Assembly: GCA_900758375.1 (NCBI GenBank)
Contig: CAAERJ010000022.1
Coordinates: 1 to 62,259, forward strand
Direction: 5' to 3'
From: an uncultured Collinsella sp.
GTDB lineage: Bacteria > Actinomycetota > Coriobacteriia > Coriobacteriales > Coriobacteriaceae
Length of the DNA stretch: 62,259 nt
Shown: one piece after another, positions 14,988 to 23,383 of the stretch
How the letters are laid out: every line of letters begins with the position of its first letter
Numbering within the stretch: the first letter of the stretch is position 1
Made by a program: the position numbers and the translations under genes
The notes under the pieces: model-generated
Told to the model about the DNA's origin: nothing
The model's input: only the letters and a program-made list of their open reading frames with translations
The model's database searches: none

Positions 14988-15287
14988 ATGGTTAAGGTCG
15001 ATTTATCAGACTTTTACGCGGAAACGGAAACGAGCGAAACCCGTGCCTATGAGCACGCACTAGATATTGAGTTTATTGTTCATCGCGAGATGCGGCGCTC
15101 GGGCTTGAGTAAAAGCGAGCTGGCAAAGCGTATGGGCGTGAGTCTTCAGTCGCTTTCGAAATTGTTGAATTCTCAGCCCAACATGACGCTGAAAACAATC
15201 GCAAAGTTTGAGCTTGCGCTGGGTGTCAAAATCATTCCTCAAGTCATTTCCAGTTATTTGAATGAGGCGCCGTTATCTTCTCTCTAA
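14988..15287 (+). CDS. XRE-family antitoxin (HigA-like)
   Basis: This 99-residue protein has a Cro/C1-type helix-turn-helix at about residues 40-62 (SKSELAKRMGVSLQSLSKLL) followed by a short dimerisation tail. It would bind the toxin and repress the operon, probably at the palindrome 14488-14503. It follows the toxin remnant by 39 bp and has a purine-rich GGAGACTTGTA before its ATG. The frame is intact although the toxin is truncated, which is the safe direction of decay for the cell. Confidence 0.78.
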   Translation: MVKVDLSDFYAETETSETRAYEHALDIEFIVHREMRRSGLSKSELAKRMGVSLQSLSKLLNSQPNMTLKTIAKFELALGVKIIPQVISSYLNEAPLSSL

Positions 15288-15650
15288 TGCGATTTCCATG
15301 GCGTATGGTCACGCCAAGAGCTACCTGATGGTCGTTACTGGACTTTCGCCCATGGGGGCTTTGACGCTGCCGGCAATTCTTCCTTCGGAATTGGCAGCGG
15401 ACAGCGATGCGTCTTTCCAAAGTGAGTAAGTTGTTCTCGAGTTGGATTTTGCCTGCCACTGTGTGCAAATGTAACGGGGTGCCGAATCGGTAGTTTGACT
15501 GATTCGGCATTTATATTTCGAAGTTTCTAGTTGAAGCCCTGCGATGCCCGTGCTACGACAGCTAAATTGACCGTGACGTCCTGTCTTGCGACACGCATGT
15601 AGCTCCGCACGGGTATCATGGTGAAAGCGATTTCAACGACAGGGGTGCTC
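15288..15650. other. Gap between antitoxin and sucrose regulator: hairpins only
   Basis: No gene is supported here. There is a hairpin at 15367-15399 (GCTGCC/GGCAGC with inner CAATTC/GAATTG) and a terminator near 15480. GC content returns to backbone level by about 15600, so the island boundary lies in or near this gap. No direct repeat or tRNA end marking an attachment site was seen. Confidence 0.5.
15480..15518 (+). terminator. Intrinsic terminator downstream of the toxin-antitoxin pair
   Basis: TGCCGAATC (15480-15488) pairs with GATTCGGCA (15501-15509) and is followed by TTTATATTT. Confidence 0.65.
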
Positions 15651-16631
15651 GTGGTAAAGATGAAAGATGTGGCCGAGTTGGCCGGCGTTTCGAGCGCCGC
15701 CGTCTCGCGCTACCTCAACGGTGGGTATATCTCGGCGGATAAAGCCGAGCGCATTAAGCAGGCGATTGAGCTGACAGGATACGTGCGGTCCAGCCAGGCT
15801 CGCGCGCTGCGCACCGGCTCCACCAAGCTCATCGGCGTCATCGTGCCCAAGATCAACTCGGAATCCGTGAGCCGCATTACCGCTGGCATTGGCCAGGTGC
15901 TCGGTCACCGTGGCTACCAGATGCTGCTTGCCAATACCGACAACGCGGCCGATCGCGAGCTCGAATACCTTGATTTATTCCAAAACCACCCAGTTGATGG
16001 CATTGTGCTGGTGGCAACTATGATTACCGACGAGCATCGTCGGGCGATTGAGTCGTGCCGCGTGCCGATCGTGCTGATCGGCCAGAATGTTGAGGGCGCG
16101 GCGTGCGTCTATCACGACGATTACGAGGCTGCCTTTGAGCTGGGCCATGCGCTTGCGGGTCGCGTTGACGGCAAGATTGCCTATATTGGAGTTACCGAAG
16201 AGGACCGCGCGGCCGGTTATGACCGCCGTCGCGGTTTTGAGGCCGGCTTGCGCGCCGCGGGCGTGGCGCTTGATCCGAGCCTGATTCGCCAGGGGTCCTT
16301 TACGCTCGACTCGGGTTATGGCGCGGCCCGTGAGCTGCTTGCCGATAATCCCGATGTCTCGTTTATCGCCTGCGCGACCGACGCCATGGCGGCGGGCGCG
16401 TTGCGTGCTATCGATGAGGTTCGCGGCGTGGGCGAGGGCATGCACCGCGTAAGCGGTTTTGGCGACAACGCGTTTTTGCGCGCGCTGACGGGCGGCATTC
16501 CCACCGTGCACTATGGCTACCTGACCAGTGGCGTCGAGGCGACCAATATGTTGCTCAACACGCTCGATGGCGTGGAGGGGGAGAGCGGTCTCAAGACGCT
16601 TAAGCTCGGCCATCAGCTTATGAATGTCTAG
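15651..16631 (+). CDS. LacI-family regulator of the sucrose locus
   Basis: A LacI/GalR repressor. The N-terminal helix-turn-helix (MKDVAELAGVSSAAVSRYLN) is followed by the hinge and a periplasmic-binding-like sugar-sensing domain (LIGVIVPKINSESVSRI; later VSGFGDNAF). An open frame begins at 15618, but I prefer GTG 15651: AGGGG lies five bases upstream and the protein then starts MVKMKDVAEL, as usual for the family. It precedes a sucrose-type PTS permease and a GH32 hydrolase on the same strand. It probably represses them through the two operators at 16721-16760 and responds to sucrose 6-phosphate or fructose. The ligand is inferred from neighbours. Confidence 0.85.
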   Translation: MVKMKDVAELAGVSSAAVSRYLNGGYISADKAERIKQAIELTGYVRSSQARALRTGSTKLIGVIVPKINSESVSRITAGIGQVLGHRGYQMLLANTDNAADRELEYLDLFQNHPVDGIVLVATMITDEHRRAIESCRVPIVLIGQNVEGAACVYHDDYEAAFELGHALAGRVDGKIAYIGVTEEDRAAGYDRRRGFEAGLRAAGVALDPSLIRQGSFTLDSGYGAARELLADNPDVSFIACATDAMAAGALRAIDEVRGVGEGMHRVSGFGDNAFLRALTGGIPTVHYGYLTSGVEATNMLLNTLDGVEGESGLKTLKLGHQLMNV

Positions 16632-16720
16632 TCCTTGATCGTGCCTGCCTACCTTTGAGTCCCCCCGTTTTTGTCCCAAAACTACCATTCGCCGGCTTTT
16701 TCCTACCGTTCACCCTACTA

Positions 16721-16760
16721 TGAAAACGATTACAGACATATGAAACTGAAAACGATTACA
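16721..16760. promoter_or_regulatory. Two LacI-type operators before the sucrose PTS gene
   Basis: TGAAAACGATTACA occurs twice, at 16721-16734 and 16747-16760, 26 bp apart. Each copy is an imperfect palindrome centred on CG (10 of 14 positions symmetric), the usual LacI/GalR operator form. They lie 57 bp before the permease ATG and 90 bp after the regulator stop, so the permease and hydrolase are the likely regulated unit. Confidence 0.75.
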
Positions 16761-16816
16761 GTGTAAGTGTCAAAGATGGCCGGGTGCAAATGCGCCCGTT
16801 GGAGGAAAGGGAAGTC

Positions 16817-18217
16817 ATGGACTACCGCAAATCAGCCCAAGAGGTGCTCGACAACATCGGTGGCGCCGACAACGTTGTTTCGGCCGCACACTGCGCCACG
16901 CGTCTGCGTCTGGTGATCGCCGATAACACCAAGGTTAACAAGGAGGCCATCGAGAACGTCGATGGCGCCAAGGGCGTCTTTGAGGCTCAGGGCCAGCTCC
17001 AGATTATTTTTGGCACCGGCACCGTCAACAAGGTCTACGAAGAGTTCATCGCGCTCAGTGGCGTCGAGGCTGCCACCAAGGCCGAGGTCAAGGAGGCCGC
17101 GGCGCAGCAGCAGAACATCTTTATGCGCGCCATTAAGGTACTCGGCGACGTCTTTGTCCCCATCATCCCCGCCATCGTGGCTTCGGGCCTGCTGCTGGGC
17201 ATTATGAGCGCCCTCAACTTTATGGCCTCCAACGGCTTTATCGCGCTCGACACCAATAACTTTATCTACAAGATTGCCGACCTGGTCTCGGGCACGTCCT
17301 TTGGCATTCTGCAGATCCTGATCGGCTACTCCGCGGCTAAGGCCTTTGGCGCCAATCCGTACCTGGGTGCCGTCGTCGGCGGTGCGTTTATCAACTCCTC
17401 GCTGCAGAGCGCCTACACGGTTGCCTCCGAGGGCGTGCAGACCATGGTCACCGTTATTCCCGGCGTGTACAGCTTTGAGTGGGTCGGCTATCAGGGCCAC
17501 GTGATCCCCATCGTTATCGCCTGCGCCATTCTGGCCTTCCTCGAGAAGCGCCTACACAAGATCGTTCCCGAGATGTTCGACCTCTTTGTGACCCCGCTCG
17601 TCTCGGTGTTCGTGACCGTGCTCGTGACGCTCGTTGCCGTCGGCCCCATCTTCGTCTGGGCCGAGAATGCCATCCTCGGCTTGATCCAGGCCCTGCTCAC
17701 CCTGCCCTTCGGCATCGGTTCCTTTATCGTCGGCCTGTTCTATGCTCCCACGGTCGTTACCGGTATCCACCAGATGTACACCGCCATCGACCTGGGCCAG
17801 CTCGCCCAGTATGGCGTGACCTACTGGTTGCCCATCGCCAGCGCTGCCAATATCGCCCAGGGTGGCGCAGCGCTTGCCGTTGCCTTTAAGACCCGCGATG
17901 CCAAGATCAAGGGCTTGGCGCTTCCTTCGGCTCTGTCCGCCTTTATGGGCATTACCGAGCCTGCCATCTTCGGCGTGAACCTGCGTTTCTTTAAGCCCTT
18001 CATCGCCGGCTGCATCGGCGGCGGTTGCGGTGCCCTGGTCTGCGCACTCACCTCGCTTGCTGCTTCCGGCACGGGCGTTACCGGTATCTTCGGTATCCTG
18101 CTGTGCCTGGCCCAACCCGTGCAGTACGCGATCATGTTTGCGGTCGCCGCGCTGGTTTCCTTTGGCGTCTCGTTTGTCCTGTACAAGGACGAGCCCAAAG
18201 CTTCCGAGCAGGCCTAA
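16817..18217 (+). CDS. PTS sucrose-type permease, EIIBC components
   Basis: A membrane phosphotransferase permease of 466 residues. The EIIB domain at the N-terminus has the phosphorylated cysteine Cys26 in AAHCATRLRL. The EIIC domain (from about residue 95) has about ten hydrophobic segments, and GITEPAIFGVNLRF marks the substrate-site loop. No EIIA domain is present, so a separate EIIA must supply phosphate. The ATG at 16817 is preceded by GGAGGAAAGG; the longer frame from 16784 would absorb this site. Sucrose specificity (ScrA-like) is inferred from the adjacent GH32 sucrose-6-phosphate hydrolase; other disaccharides such as trehalose are possible from the family alone. Confidence 0.85.
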   Translation: MDYRKSAQEVLDNIGGADNVVSAAHCATRLRLVIADNTKVNKEAIENVDGAKGVFEAQGQLQIIFGTGTVNKVYEEFIALSGVEAATKAEVKEAAAQQQNIFMRAIKVLGDVFVPIIPAIVASGLLLGIMSALNFMASNGFIALDTNNFIYKIADLVSGTSFGILQILIGYSAAKAFGANPYLGAVVGGAFINSSLQSAYTVASEGVQTMVTVIPGVYSFEWVGYQGHVIPIVIACAILAFLEKRLHKIVPEMFDLFVTPLVSVFVTVLVTLVAVGPIFVWAENAILGLIQALLTLPFGIGSFIVGLFYAPTVVTGIHQMYTAIDLGQLAQYGVTYWLPIASAANIAQGGAALAVAFKTRDAKIKGLALPSALSAFMGITEPAIFGVNLRFFKPFIAGCIGGGCGALVCALTSLAASGTGVTGIFGILLCLAQPVQYAIMFAVAALVSFGVSFVLYKDEPKASEQA

Positions 18218-18238
18218 GAGCTTTTGATTGAGGGAATG

Positions 18239-18261
18239 CCCGCGGGCTGTATGCTCGCGGG
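18239..18261 (+). terminator. Weak hairpin between PTS and hydrolase genes
   Basis: CCCGCG (18239-18244) pairs with CGCGGG (18256-18261), followed by TGTTT. It is short and may only attenuate transcription into the hydrolase gene. Confidence 0.3.
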
Positions 18262-18311
18262 TGTTTCCCGCATCTGGCGCCTTGTAACTTTCGATCCGTT
18301 AGGACTTTGAT

Positions 18312-19850
18312 ATGTCTAATGCCCTTGGTCGCGACCTTGCAAAGCTGGTCGCCGCTGTTGACGCCGCCGCCTCTGAGTGCGGTCATGGCGCGTATGGCCA
18401 GCGCTTCCATATTATGCCGCCGGCGGGTTGGCTCAACGACCCCAACGGTCTTTGCCAAGCGGACGGCGTGTTCCACGCTTATTTTCAATATGCGCCCTTT
18501 GATGTCGAGGGCGGCGTTAAGGTCTGGGGTCATGTGACGAGCCGCGACCTTATGACGTGGGATTACGTTGGCGCCCCACTGCTGCCCGACGAGCCGTTCG
18601 ATTGCCATGGCGTGTATTCGGGCTCCGCGCTTGCCGAGGACGGCCGCATTCGCGTGCTGTACACGGGCAACGTTAAGCTTTCCGATGCGGACGGCACGTA
18701 CGACTACGTCAACACCGGCCGACGAGCCGATACTGTTTATGTCGAGAGCATTGATGGCCTTGCCGGTCGGGAGTTCAGCCAAAAGCGCGTGGTGCTGGCG
18801 TCCGATGATTATCCTGAGGATTTGACCTGCCACGTGCGTGACCCCAAGGTGTGGCGTGACGCGGACGGGCGTTATCACATGGTGCTGGGCGCCCGTCGTC
18901 GCGTGGATGGTCCGCATGTCGATAGTCGATTTTGCGCCATGCACGGCGAGGGCGCCGGTCGCGATGTGGGCGAGATCTTGGTGTATGGCTCGTCCGATAT
19001 GCTGAGCTGGGAGCTCGAGAGCCGTGTGTCTACGCCCGAGCGTTTTGGCTTTATGTGGGAATGCCCTGGCTATATTGAGCTCGATGCGAATGGCGATACC
19101 GCTGCATTTTTGTCGTTCTCGCCCCAGGGCCTTGAGGGCGGTCGTTGGGATCGCGGCAATGTGTATGCCGCTGGCTACATGCCTGTATCGGGCGACATTA
19201 CGGGTGGCAAGGACGCTTATGAGCTGGGCGAGTTTCGCTTGTGGGACGCCGGTTTTGACTTCTATGCTCCGCAGGAGTTCACGGCCGAGGACGGTCGCCA
19301 CATTCTGATCGGCTGGATGGGCATGCCCGATGAGCCGACCTATGGCAACGCACCCACCGTGGTGTGCGGCTGGCAGCATTGCATGACGGTGCCGCGTGAG
19401 CTTACGGCCGGTGACGGCGACGTGGTGCTGCAGCAGCCGGCGCGCGAGATCGAGCGCCATTATGCCTCGGTGCGTGTGGGGGAGGGCTCGTTGGAGGTTG
19501 CCGGCGATACCTGCTTTGACGTTGTTGTCGACGGCGTCGACGGCGCATTTACCGCGACCGTTGATGGCGAGCTGAAGCTGGCGTTTGTGCCCGTCGAGGG
19601 CGAGCTGCCCGCGCGCTTTGAGATGCGATTTACCGATGAAGGTCGCGCTTCTGCCGGCTGCGGTCGCACCGTGCGCTGGGACCCCGTCGACGAGGTTCGT
19701 AACGTACGCATTGTCGGCGATGTCTCGTCGGTCGAGGTTTTTGTGAACGATGGCGCGCTCGTGTTTTCGACGCGCATCTATCCCGAGACCTATGGCGTGT
19801 CCGTTGACGCTCCGGGTGCGAGCGTGAACTATCATGCGCTCAGCATCTAG
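18312..19850 (+). CDS. scrB: Sucrose-6-phosphate hydrolase (GH32)
   Basis: A 512-residue cytoplasmic glycoside hydrolase of family 32, which splits sucrose 6-phosphate into glucose 6-phosphate and fructose. The nucleophile Asp43 lies in WLNDPNG (40-46), the transition-state stabilising RDPK is at 176-179 and the acid/base Glu250 is in the EC motif. The last 130 residues form the C-terminal beta-sandwich (SVEVFVNDGALVFSTRIYPE). There is no signal peptide, which fits an intracellular PTS product. It follows the permease by 94 bp and completes the locus. All catalytic residues are present. Confidence 0.92.
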   Translation: MSNALGRDLAKLVAAVDAAASECGHGAYGQRFHIMPPAGWLNDPNGLCQADGVFHAYFQYAPFDVEGGVKVWGHVTSRDLMTWDYVGAPLLPDEPFDCHGVYSGSALAEDGRIRVLYTGNVKLSDADGTYDYVNTGRRADTVYVESIDGLAGREFSQKRVVLASDDYPEDLTCHVRDPKVWRDADGRYHMVLGARRRVDGPHVDSRFCAMHGEGAGRDVGEILVYGSSDMLSWELESRVSTPERFGFMWECPGYIELDANGDTAAFLSFSPQGLEGGRWDRGNVYAAGYMPVSGDITGGKDAYELGEFRLWDAGFDFYAPQEFTAEDGRHILIGWMGMPDEPTYGNAPTVVCGWQHCMTVPRELTAGDGDVVLQQPAREIERHYASVRVGEGSLEVAGDTCFDVVVDGVDGAFTATVDGELKLAFVPVEGELPARFEMRFTDEGRASAGCGRTVRWDPVDEVRNVRIVGDVSSVEVFVNDGALVFSTRIYPETYGVSVDAPGASVNYHALSI

Positions 19851-19888
19851 GCGATTCGTCGCATATCGGCGCTATACTGCAGCCGTTG

Positions 19889-19928
19889 CCCACGATGCGG
19901 GGAACATCCGCATCGTGGGTTTTGTTTT
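19889..19928 (+). terminator. Strong terminator after scrB
   Basis: CCCACGATGCGG (19889-19900) pairs perfectly with CCGCATCGTGGG (19908-19919), followed by TTTTGTTTT. A TATACT at 19872-19877 just before the stem means it could instead be a leader attenuator for the next gene. Confidence 0.7.
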
Positions 19929-19944
19929 GAAGGGACGGTACCGT

Positions 19945-20937
19945 ATGGGCGTACAGCAGCTAGAAGAAGCCTGGGCTTTGAGGACCGACGCGCGTGAGGC
20001 GTGTCTTGTTGCGGCCCCGCATGTGCCGGCGGCTCTTTCGCTGCTGGGTATTGTGCGTCCCGGCGACCGCCTGGTGGCCTTTGCGGACGACTTTACCGAT
20101 GCGTTTACGCGCGGCTTTGATGACTGCGATGTCGCGCTGGTGGGCTCGTCATCCGTCGAGGCGTTTGTCGCCGCGTCCGAGAACTTTGATGCTTCGTTTG
20201 ATGCCGAGGGGCCGCACCTGTGGTGGTTTGTCAACTCCATCGGCGGGTTTGGTCTGCGCGTGCCCGATCTTCGCGCCCTGGGTCGCGCGGCTCGCGATGC
20301 CCATGCGCTGTTGGTTGTTGACAACACCGTGGCGTCGGCTTTTGGCTGCGATCCGCTGCGGCTGGGTGCCGTGCTGTCGCTCGAGGCGCTTGACCGCGTG
20401 TGTGCTGGTAAGGCACCGCGCAAGCTCGTTGCCGCTTCGGTGGCGCGCTCGCAGCTCAAACGCCATCGAGTGGATTCCGCGGCTGAGTGCGCGCATGCCC
20501 TGCTTGAGAGCTGTGGCTTGGCCAAGCTTAATTTGCCTTCTGACGAGGCCGCTGTGCTGGAGCGCGGGCTGGACTCGCTCGATACCCGCATGCAGGCGCA
20601 TTTCGATCGCGCCCGTGCGCTGGCCGAGTATCTGGCCGCCAACGAGATGGTGCGCAACGTGCGCTATCCCGGGCTGAACTCGCATCCTGACCATGCTGTT
20701 GCAACGGGAATCCTCGAGCATGGTTTTGGCCCGGCAGTTGAGTTTGACCTTATCGAGCGCAGTGCGGATGATCTGTTCGATACTTTGCCGGGGGAGTTTC
20801 GCACATCGCCCGCCGGCGGCGCAACGACGCGTCTTTCAGCCCCACGTGGCAAGCAGGGGAGCACCATCCGTCTCTTCGCCGGCACCGACGATCCCTCGAT
20901 CGTGGCCGCCACCCTAGATAATGCCCTCCGCAACTAG
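19945..20937 (+). CDS. Cystathionine gamma-synthase-like PLP-fold protein lacking the catalytic lysine motif
   Basis: The 330-residue protein aligns with Cys/Met-metabolism PLP enzymes. It has LVVDNTVASAFGCDPLRLGA (the PLP-binding Asp region) and a C-terminal half with LDTRMQAHFDRARALAEYL and YPGLNSHPDHA. Two expected parts are missing. The first 45 or so residues with the Y.R..NPT segment are absent. The HSATKYxxGHSD motif that carries the Schiff-base lysine is replaced by LSLEALDRVCAGKAPRK. It is therefore probably catalytically altered or inactive. The ATG at 19945 sits behind AAGGGACGG; the ORF open from 19834 includes the terminator. No sulfur genes adjoin it. It may be a pseudoenzyme or an early decay product. 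Confidence 0.7.
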   Translation: MGVQQLEEAWALRTDAREACLVAAPHVPAALSLLGIVRPGDRLVAFADDFTDAFTRGFDDCDVALVGSSSVEAFVAASENFDASFDAEGPHLWWFVNSIGGFGLRVPDLRALGRAARDAHALLVVDNTVASAFGCDPLRLGAVLSLEALDRVCAGKAPRKLVAASVARSQLKRHRVDSAAECAHALLESCGLAKLNLPSDEAAVLERGLDSLDTRMQAHFDRARALAEYLAANEMVRNVRYPGLNSHPDHAVATGILEHGFGPAVEFDLIERSADDLFDTLPGEFRTSPAGGATTRLSAPRGKQGSTIRLFAGTDDPSIVAATLDNALRN

Positions 20938-20955
20938 CTAAATCATCCTCAACTC

Positions 20956-21030
20956 CATAAGTTGCGGTGAAATAGGGATTGATTTACGGCTTTATCGGCA
21001 TAAACAGTCCCTATTTCACCGCAACTTATG
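20956..21030. repeat. Long intergenic palindrome with 23-bp perfect arms
   Basis: The arms 20956-20978 and 21008-21030 are exact inverted copies (CATAAGTTGCGGTGAAATAG plus GGA) around a 29-base loop. It resembles REP-type palindromes and lies between convergent genes, so it could also terminate both. Confidence 0.8.
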
Positions 21031-21074
21031 AGAAGGGGTTGTGCAGCTAAAAAAGCCCCGTCCCAAATTAGCTA

Positions 21075-21425
21075 CTATTTGATGCTGGCGATGAGGTCGT
21101 TGGCTTTGGTGGCAATGACGTTGTTGATCTCTGCCTGCAGCTCCTCGTAGACTGCTATGGCTCGCTCGCCGGCGGGGGTGAGCGTGGATCCGCGGGCGCC
21201 GTCGCGTTCGATAAGCTTGCAGCCCAGCTGGCCTTCGGCTTCGTTCACAATTCGCCAGGCCTTGGAATATGCCATGCCCATGCTCTTGGCGGCACGGTTG
21301 AGCGAGTGCTCGCGGGCGATACCTTGCAGCAGCAAGACGCAGCCGTGACCAAACACGCCCGGCAGATCCTTGTCGCACGCTTGAATGACCAACTTTGCCG
21401 TCGTCTTGTACTCCATGTGCTCCAC
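21075..21425 (-). CDS. ModE/LysR-type winged-helix regulator without effector domain
   Basis: A 116-residue DNA-binding protein like the N-terminal domain of ModE. The winged helix reads EHSLNRAAKSMGMAYSKAWRIVNEAE, then GCKLIERDGARGSTLTPAGE. The molybdate-binding TOBE domains of full ModE (about 260 residues) are absent, so it is a stand-alone form. The N-terminal 25 residues include CGHGCVLL-like hydrophobic text. It is divergent from guaB on the plus strand with about 185 bp between them. Targets are unknown, and no molybdate genes are nearby. ATG 21425 and the in-frame ATG 21416 are both possible starts. Confidence 0.72.
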   Translation of the reverse strand: MEHMEYKTTAKLVIQACDKDLPGVFGHGCVLLLQGIAREHSLNRAAKSMGMAYSKAWRIVNEAEGQLGCKLIERDGARGSTLTPAGERAIAVYEELQAEINNVIATKANDLIASIK

Positions 21426-21609
21426 GTCTCCCCGCTAAAGTGTTTGCTGGGCAAACGCAAAGCATGCGTCAAACCCTCGTGTGCTCTTCTTAAATCATGC
21501 ATTGTAGCAGTCAAAGTGCGTTAAGATACTTCCCCAGTATTGGGCGCCCAAGGTTGGGCTGGGTCCTACGAGGCCTGCAGCCGACCGGTCGCATGGAAAA
21601 AGGAGAAAC

Positions 21610-23121
21610 ATGGCTACGTTCTTTCCCGGTGAGTCCCACACGTTTTCGGAGTATCTGCTGGTCCCTGGTTACTCGTCCTCGCAGTGCATCCCCAACAACG
21701 TCTCTCTTAAGACGCCGCTAACCCGCTTTAAGCGCGGTGAGAAGCCGGCAATCACCCTGAACATCCCCATGGTTTCCGCCATCATGCAGTCCGTCTCGGG
21801 CGTCGACATGGGTGTCGCGCTCGCTACCGAGGGTGGCCTGTCCTTCATTTACGGTTCCCAGAGCGCCGAGTCCGAGGCCGCTATGGTCAAGGCCGTCAAG
21901 GATCACAAGGCCGGCTTCGTTCAGTCCGATTCCACGCTGACCCCCGACATGACCATGGAGCAGGTCATCGAGCTCAAGGAGAAGACCGGCCACTCCACTA
22001 TGCCGGTTACCGACGACGGCACTCCCAAGGGTAAGCTCCTGGGCATCGTCACCAGCCGTGACTATCGCCCCAGTCGCGATGACCACCAGACGAAGGTCTC
22101 CGAGTTCATGACCCCGCGTGAGCAGCTCATCGTGGGCGACAAGAACATCAGCCTCAAGGTTGCCAACGACGTCATCTGGGACAACAAGCTCAACGCTCTG
22201 CCCATCGTCGACGACAACGATCACCTGATGGGCATCGTCTTCCGTAAGGACTACGACAGCCACAAGACCAACCCCAACGAGCTGCTCGACGGTGATAAGC
22301 GCTACATGGTCGGTGCCGGCATTAACACCCGCGACTATGCCGAGCGCGTGCCGCTGCTCATCGAGGCCGGTGCCGACGTCCTGTGCATTGACTCTTCCGA
22401 GGGCTTCAGCGAGTGGCAGAAGCGCACCATCGAGTGGATCCGCGCCAACTACGGCGAGGACGTCAAGGTCGGTGCCGGTAACGTCGTCGACGCCGAGGGC
22501 TTCCGCTTCCTGGCAGACTGCGGTGCCGACTTCATCAAGGTCGGTATCGGCGGCGGTTCCATCTGCATTACCCGCGAGACCAAGGGCATCGGCCGTGGCC
22601 AGGCCACCGCGCTGATCGACGTCTGCCGCGCTCGCGACGAGTACTACGAGGAGACCGGCGTCTACGTGCCCGTGTGCTCCGACGGTGGCATCGTCTATGA
22701 CTACCACATGACGCTCGCCCTTGCCATGGGTGCCGACTTTATGATGCTGGGCCGCTACTTCGCTCGCTTTGACGAGAGCCCGACCGAGCGCGTCAACGTC
22801 AACGGCCAGTACATGAAGGAGTACTGGGGCGAGGGTTCTGCGCGTGCCCGCAACTGGCAGCGCTACGACCTGGGCGGCGCCGCGAAGCTCAGCTTCGTCG
22901 AGGGTGTCGACTCCTACGTTCCCTACGCCGGTTCCCTCAAGGACGGCGTGGGCGGCACGCTCTACAAGGTCAAGTCCACGATGTGCAACTGTGGTGCCCT
23001 CTCGATCCCCGAGCTCCAGGAAAAGGCACGCCTAACGCTGGTCAGCTCCACCTCCATCGTCGAAGGCGGCGCCCACGACGTTGTCGTGAAGGATTCTCAA
23101 CAGTCCGTATCTTATCGATAA
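21610..23121 (+). CDS. guaB: Inosine-5'-monophosphate dehydrogenase
   Basis: The 503-residue enzyme oxidises IMP to XMP, the committed step to guanine nucleotides. It has the (beta/alpha)8 core interrupted by a pair of CBS domains at about 105-220 (MPVTDDGTPKGKLLGIVTSR; LPIVDDNDHLMGIVFRK). The catalytic loop GGGSICITRETKGIGRGQA carries the active cysteine Cys319, and the flap region contains ARARNWQRYD. AAAGGAGAAAC precedes the ATG. About 140 bp of leader separates it from the regulator, with a possible TAAGAT -10 near 21521, but no riboswitch class could be assigned. A terminator follows. Confidence 0.93.
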   Translation: MATFFPGESHTFSEYLLVPGYSSSQCIPNNVSLKTPLTRFKRGEKPAITLNIPMVSAIMQSVSGVDMGVALATEGGLSFIYGSQSAESEAAMVKAVKDHKAGFVQSDSTLTPDMTMEQVIELKEKTGHSTMPVTDDGTPKGKLLGIVTSRDYRPSRDDHQTKVSEFMTPREQLIVGDKNISLKVANDVIWDNKLNALPIVDDNDHLMGIVFRKDYDSHKTNPNELLDGDKRYMVGAGINTRDYAERVPLLIEAGADVLCIDSSEGFSEWQKRTIEWIRANYGEDVKVGAGNVVDAEGFRFLADCGADFIKVGIGGGSICITRETKGIGRGQATALIDVCRARDEYYEETGVYVPVCSDGGIVYDYHMTLALAMGADFMMLGRYFARFDESPTERVNVNGQYMKEYWGEGSARARNWQRYDLGGAAKLSFVEGVDSYVPYAGSLKDGVGGTLYKVKSTMCNCGALSIPELQEKARLTLVSSTSIVEGGAHDVVVKDSQQSVSYR

Positions 23122-23169
23122 GGTAAGAACCTCACATAAAGGTTGAGTATCAACCACGTTATTTAGATA

Positions 23170-23207
23170 AAGCGAGATGCCTGCAAGTCGCAGACATCTC
23201 GCTTGTC
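23170..23207 (+). terminator. Terminator after guaB
   Basis: AAGCGAGATG..CTGC (from 23170) pairs with GCAG..CATCTCGCTT (to 23204) around AAGTC, followed by a moderate T-rich run. Confidence 0.65.
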
Positions 23208-23239
23208 GTATTTGCTATCATCATGCGAGTTAACGATGT

Positions 23240-23357
23240 GGCGGGGCGTTCTTACCTTTGCTCGCTGCAAGTTCCGCACGAGCCGAAGAGCACTTAATGT
23301 GCTCTTCGTGCGAGCAGGACTGTCCGCAGCAGCGAGTAAAGGTAAGAACGCCCCGCC
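23240..23357. repeat. 118-nt hairpin element with 29-bp arms upstream of leuS
   Basis: Arms 23240-23268 and 23329-23357 are inverted copies matching at 28 of 29 positions; the remaining pair is G-U in RNA. The outer 20 bases begin GGCGGGGCGTTCTTACC. The loop contains a further perfect GAAGAGCAC/GTGCTCTTC stem around TTAAT. It ends 26 bp before the leuS start. No T-box sequence is present. It could be a mobile palindromic element or a leader RNA. Confidence 0.8.
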
Positions 23358-23383
23358 CCAACCCAGCTAACAAAGGAGCTGAT

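Noticed and set aside
21466..21609. Purine-related riboswitch before guaB
   Set aside because: I could not match the leader to any purine, PRPP or ykkC-type consensus; a simple promoter and leader fit as well.
23240..23383. T-box riboswitch for leuS
   Set aside because: No T-box core (UGGN-type pairing segment with terminator/antiterminator) or specifier loop could be found; only a long hairpin.
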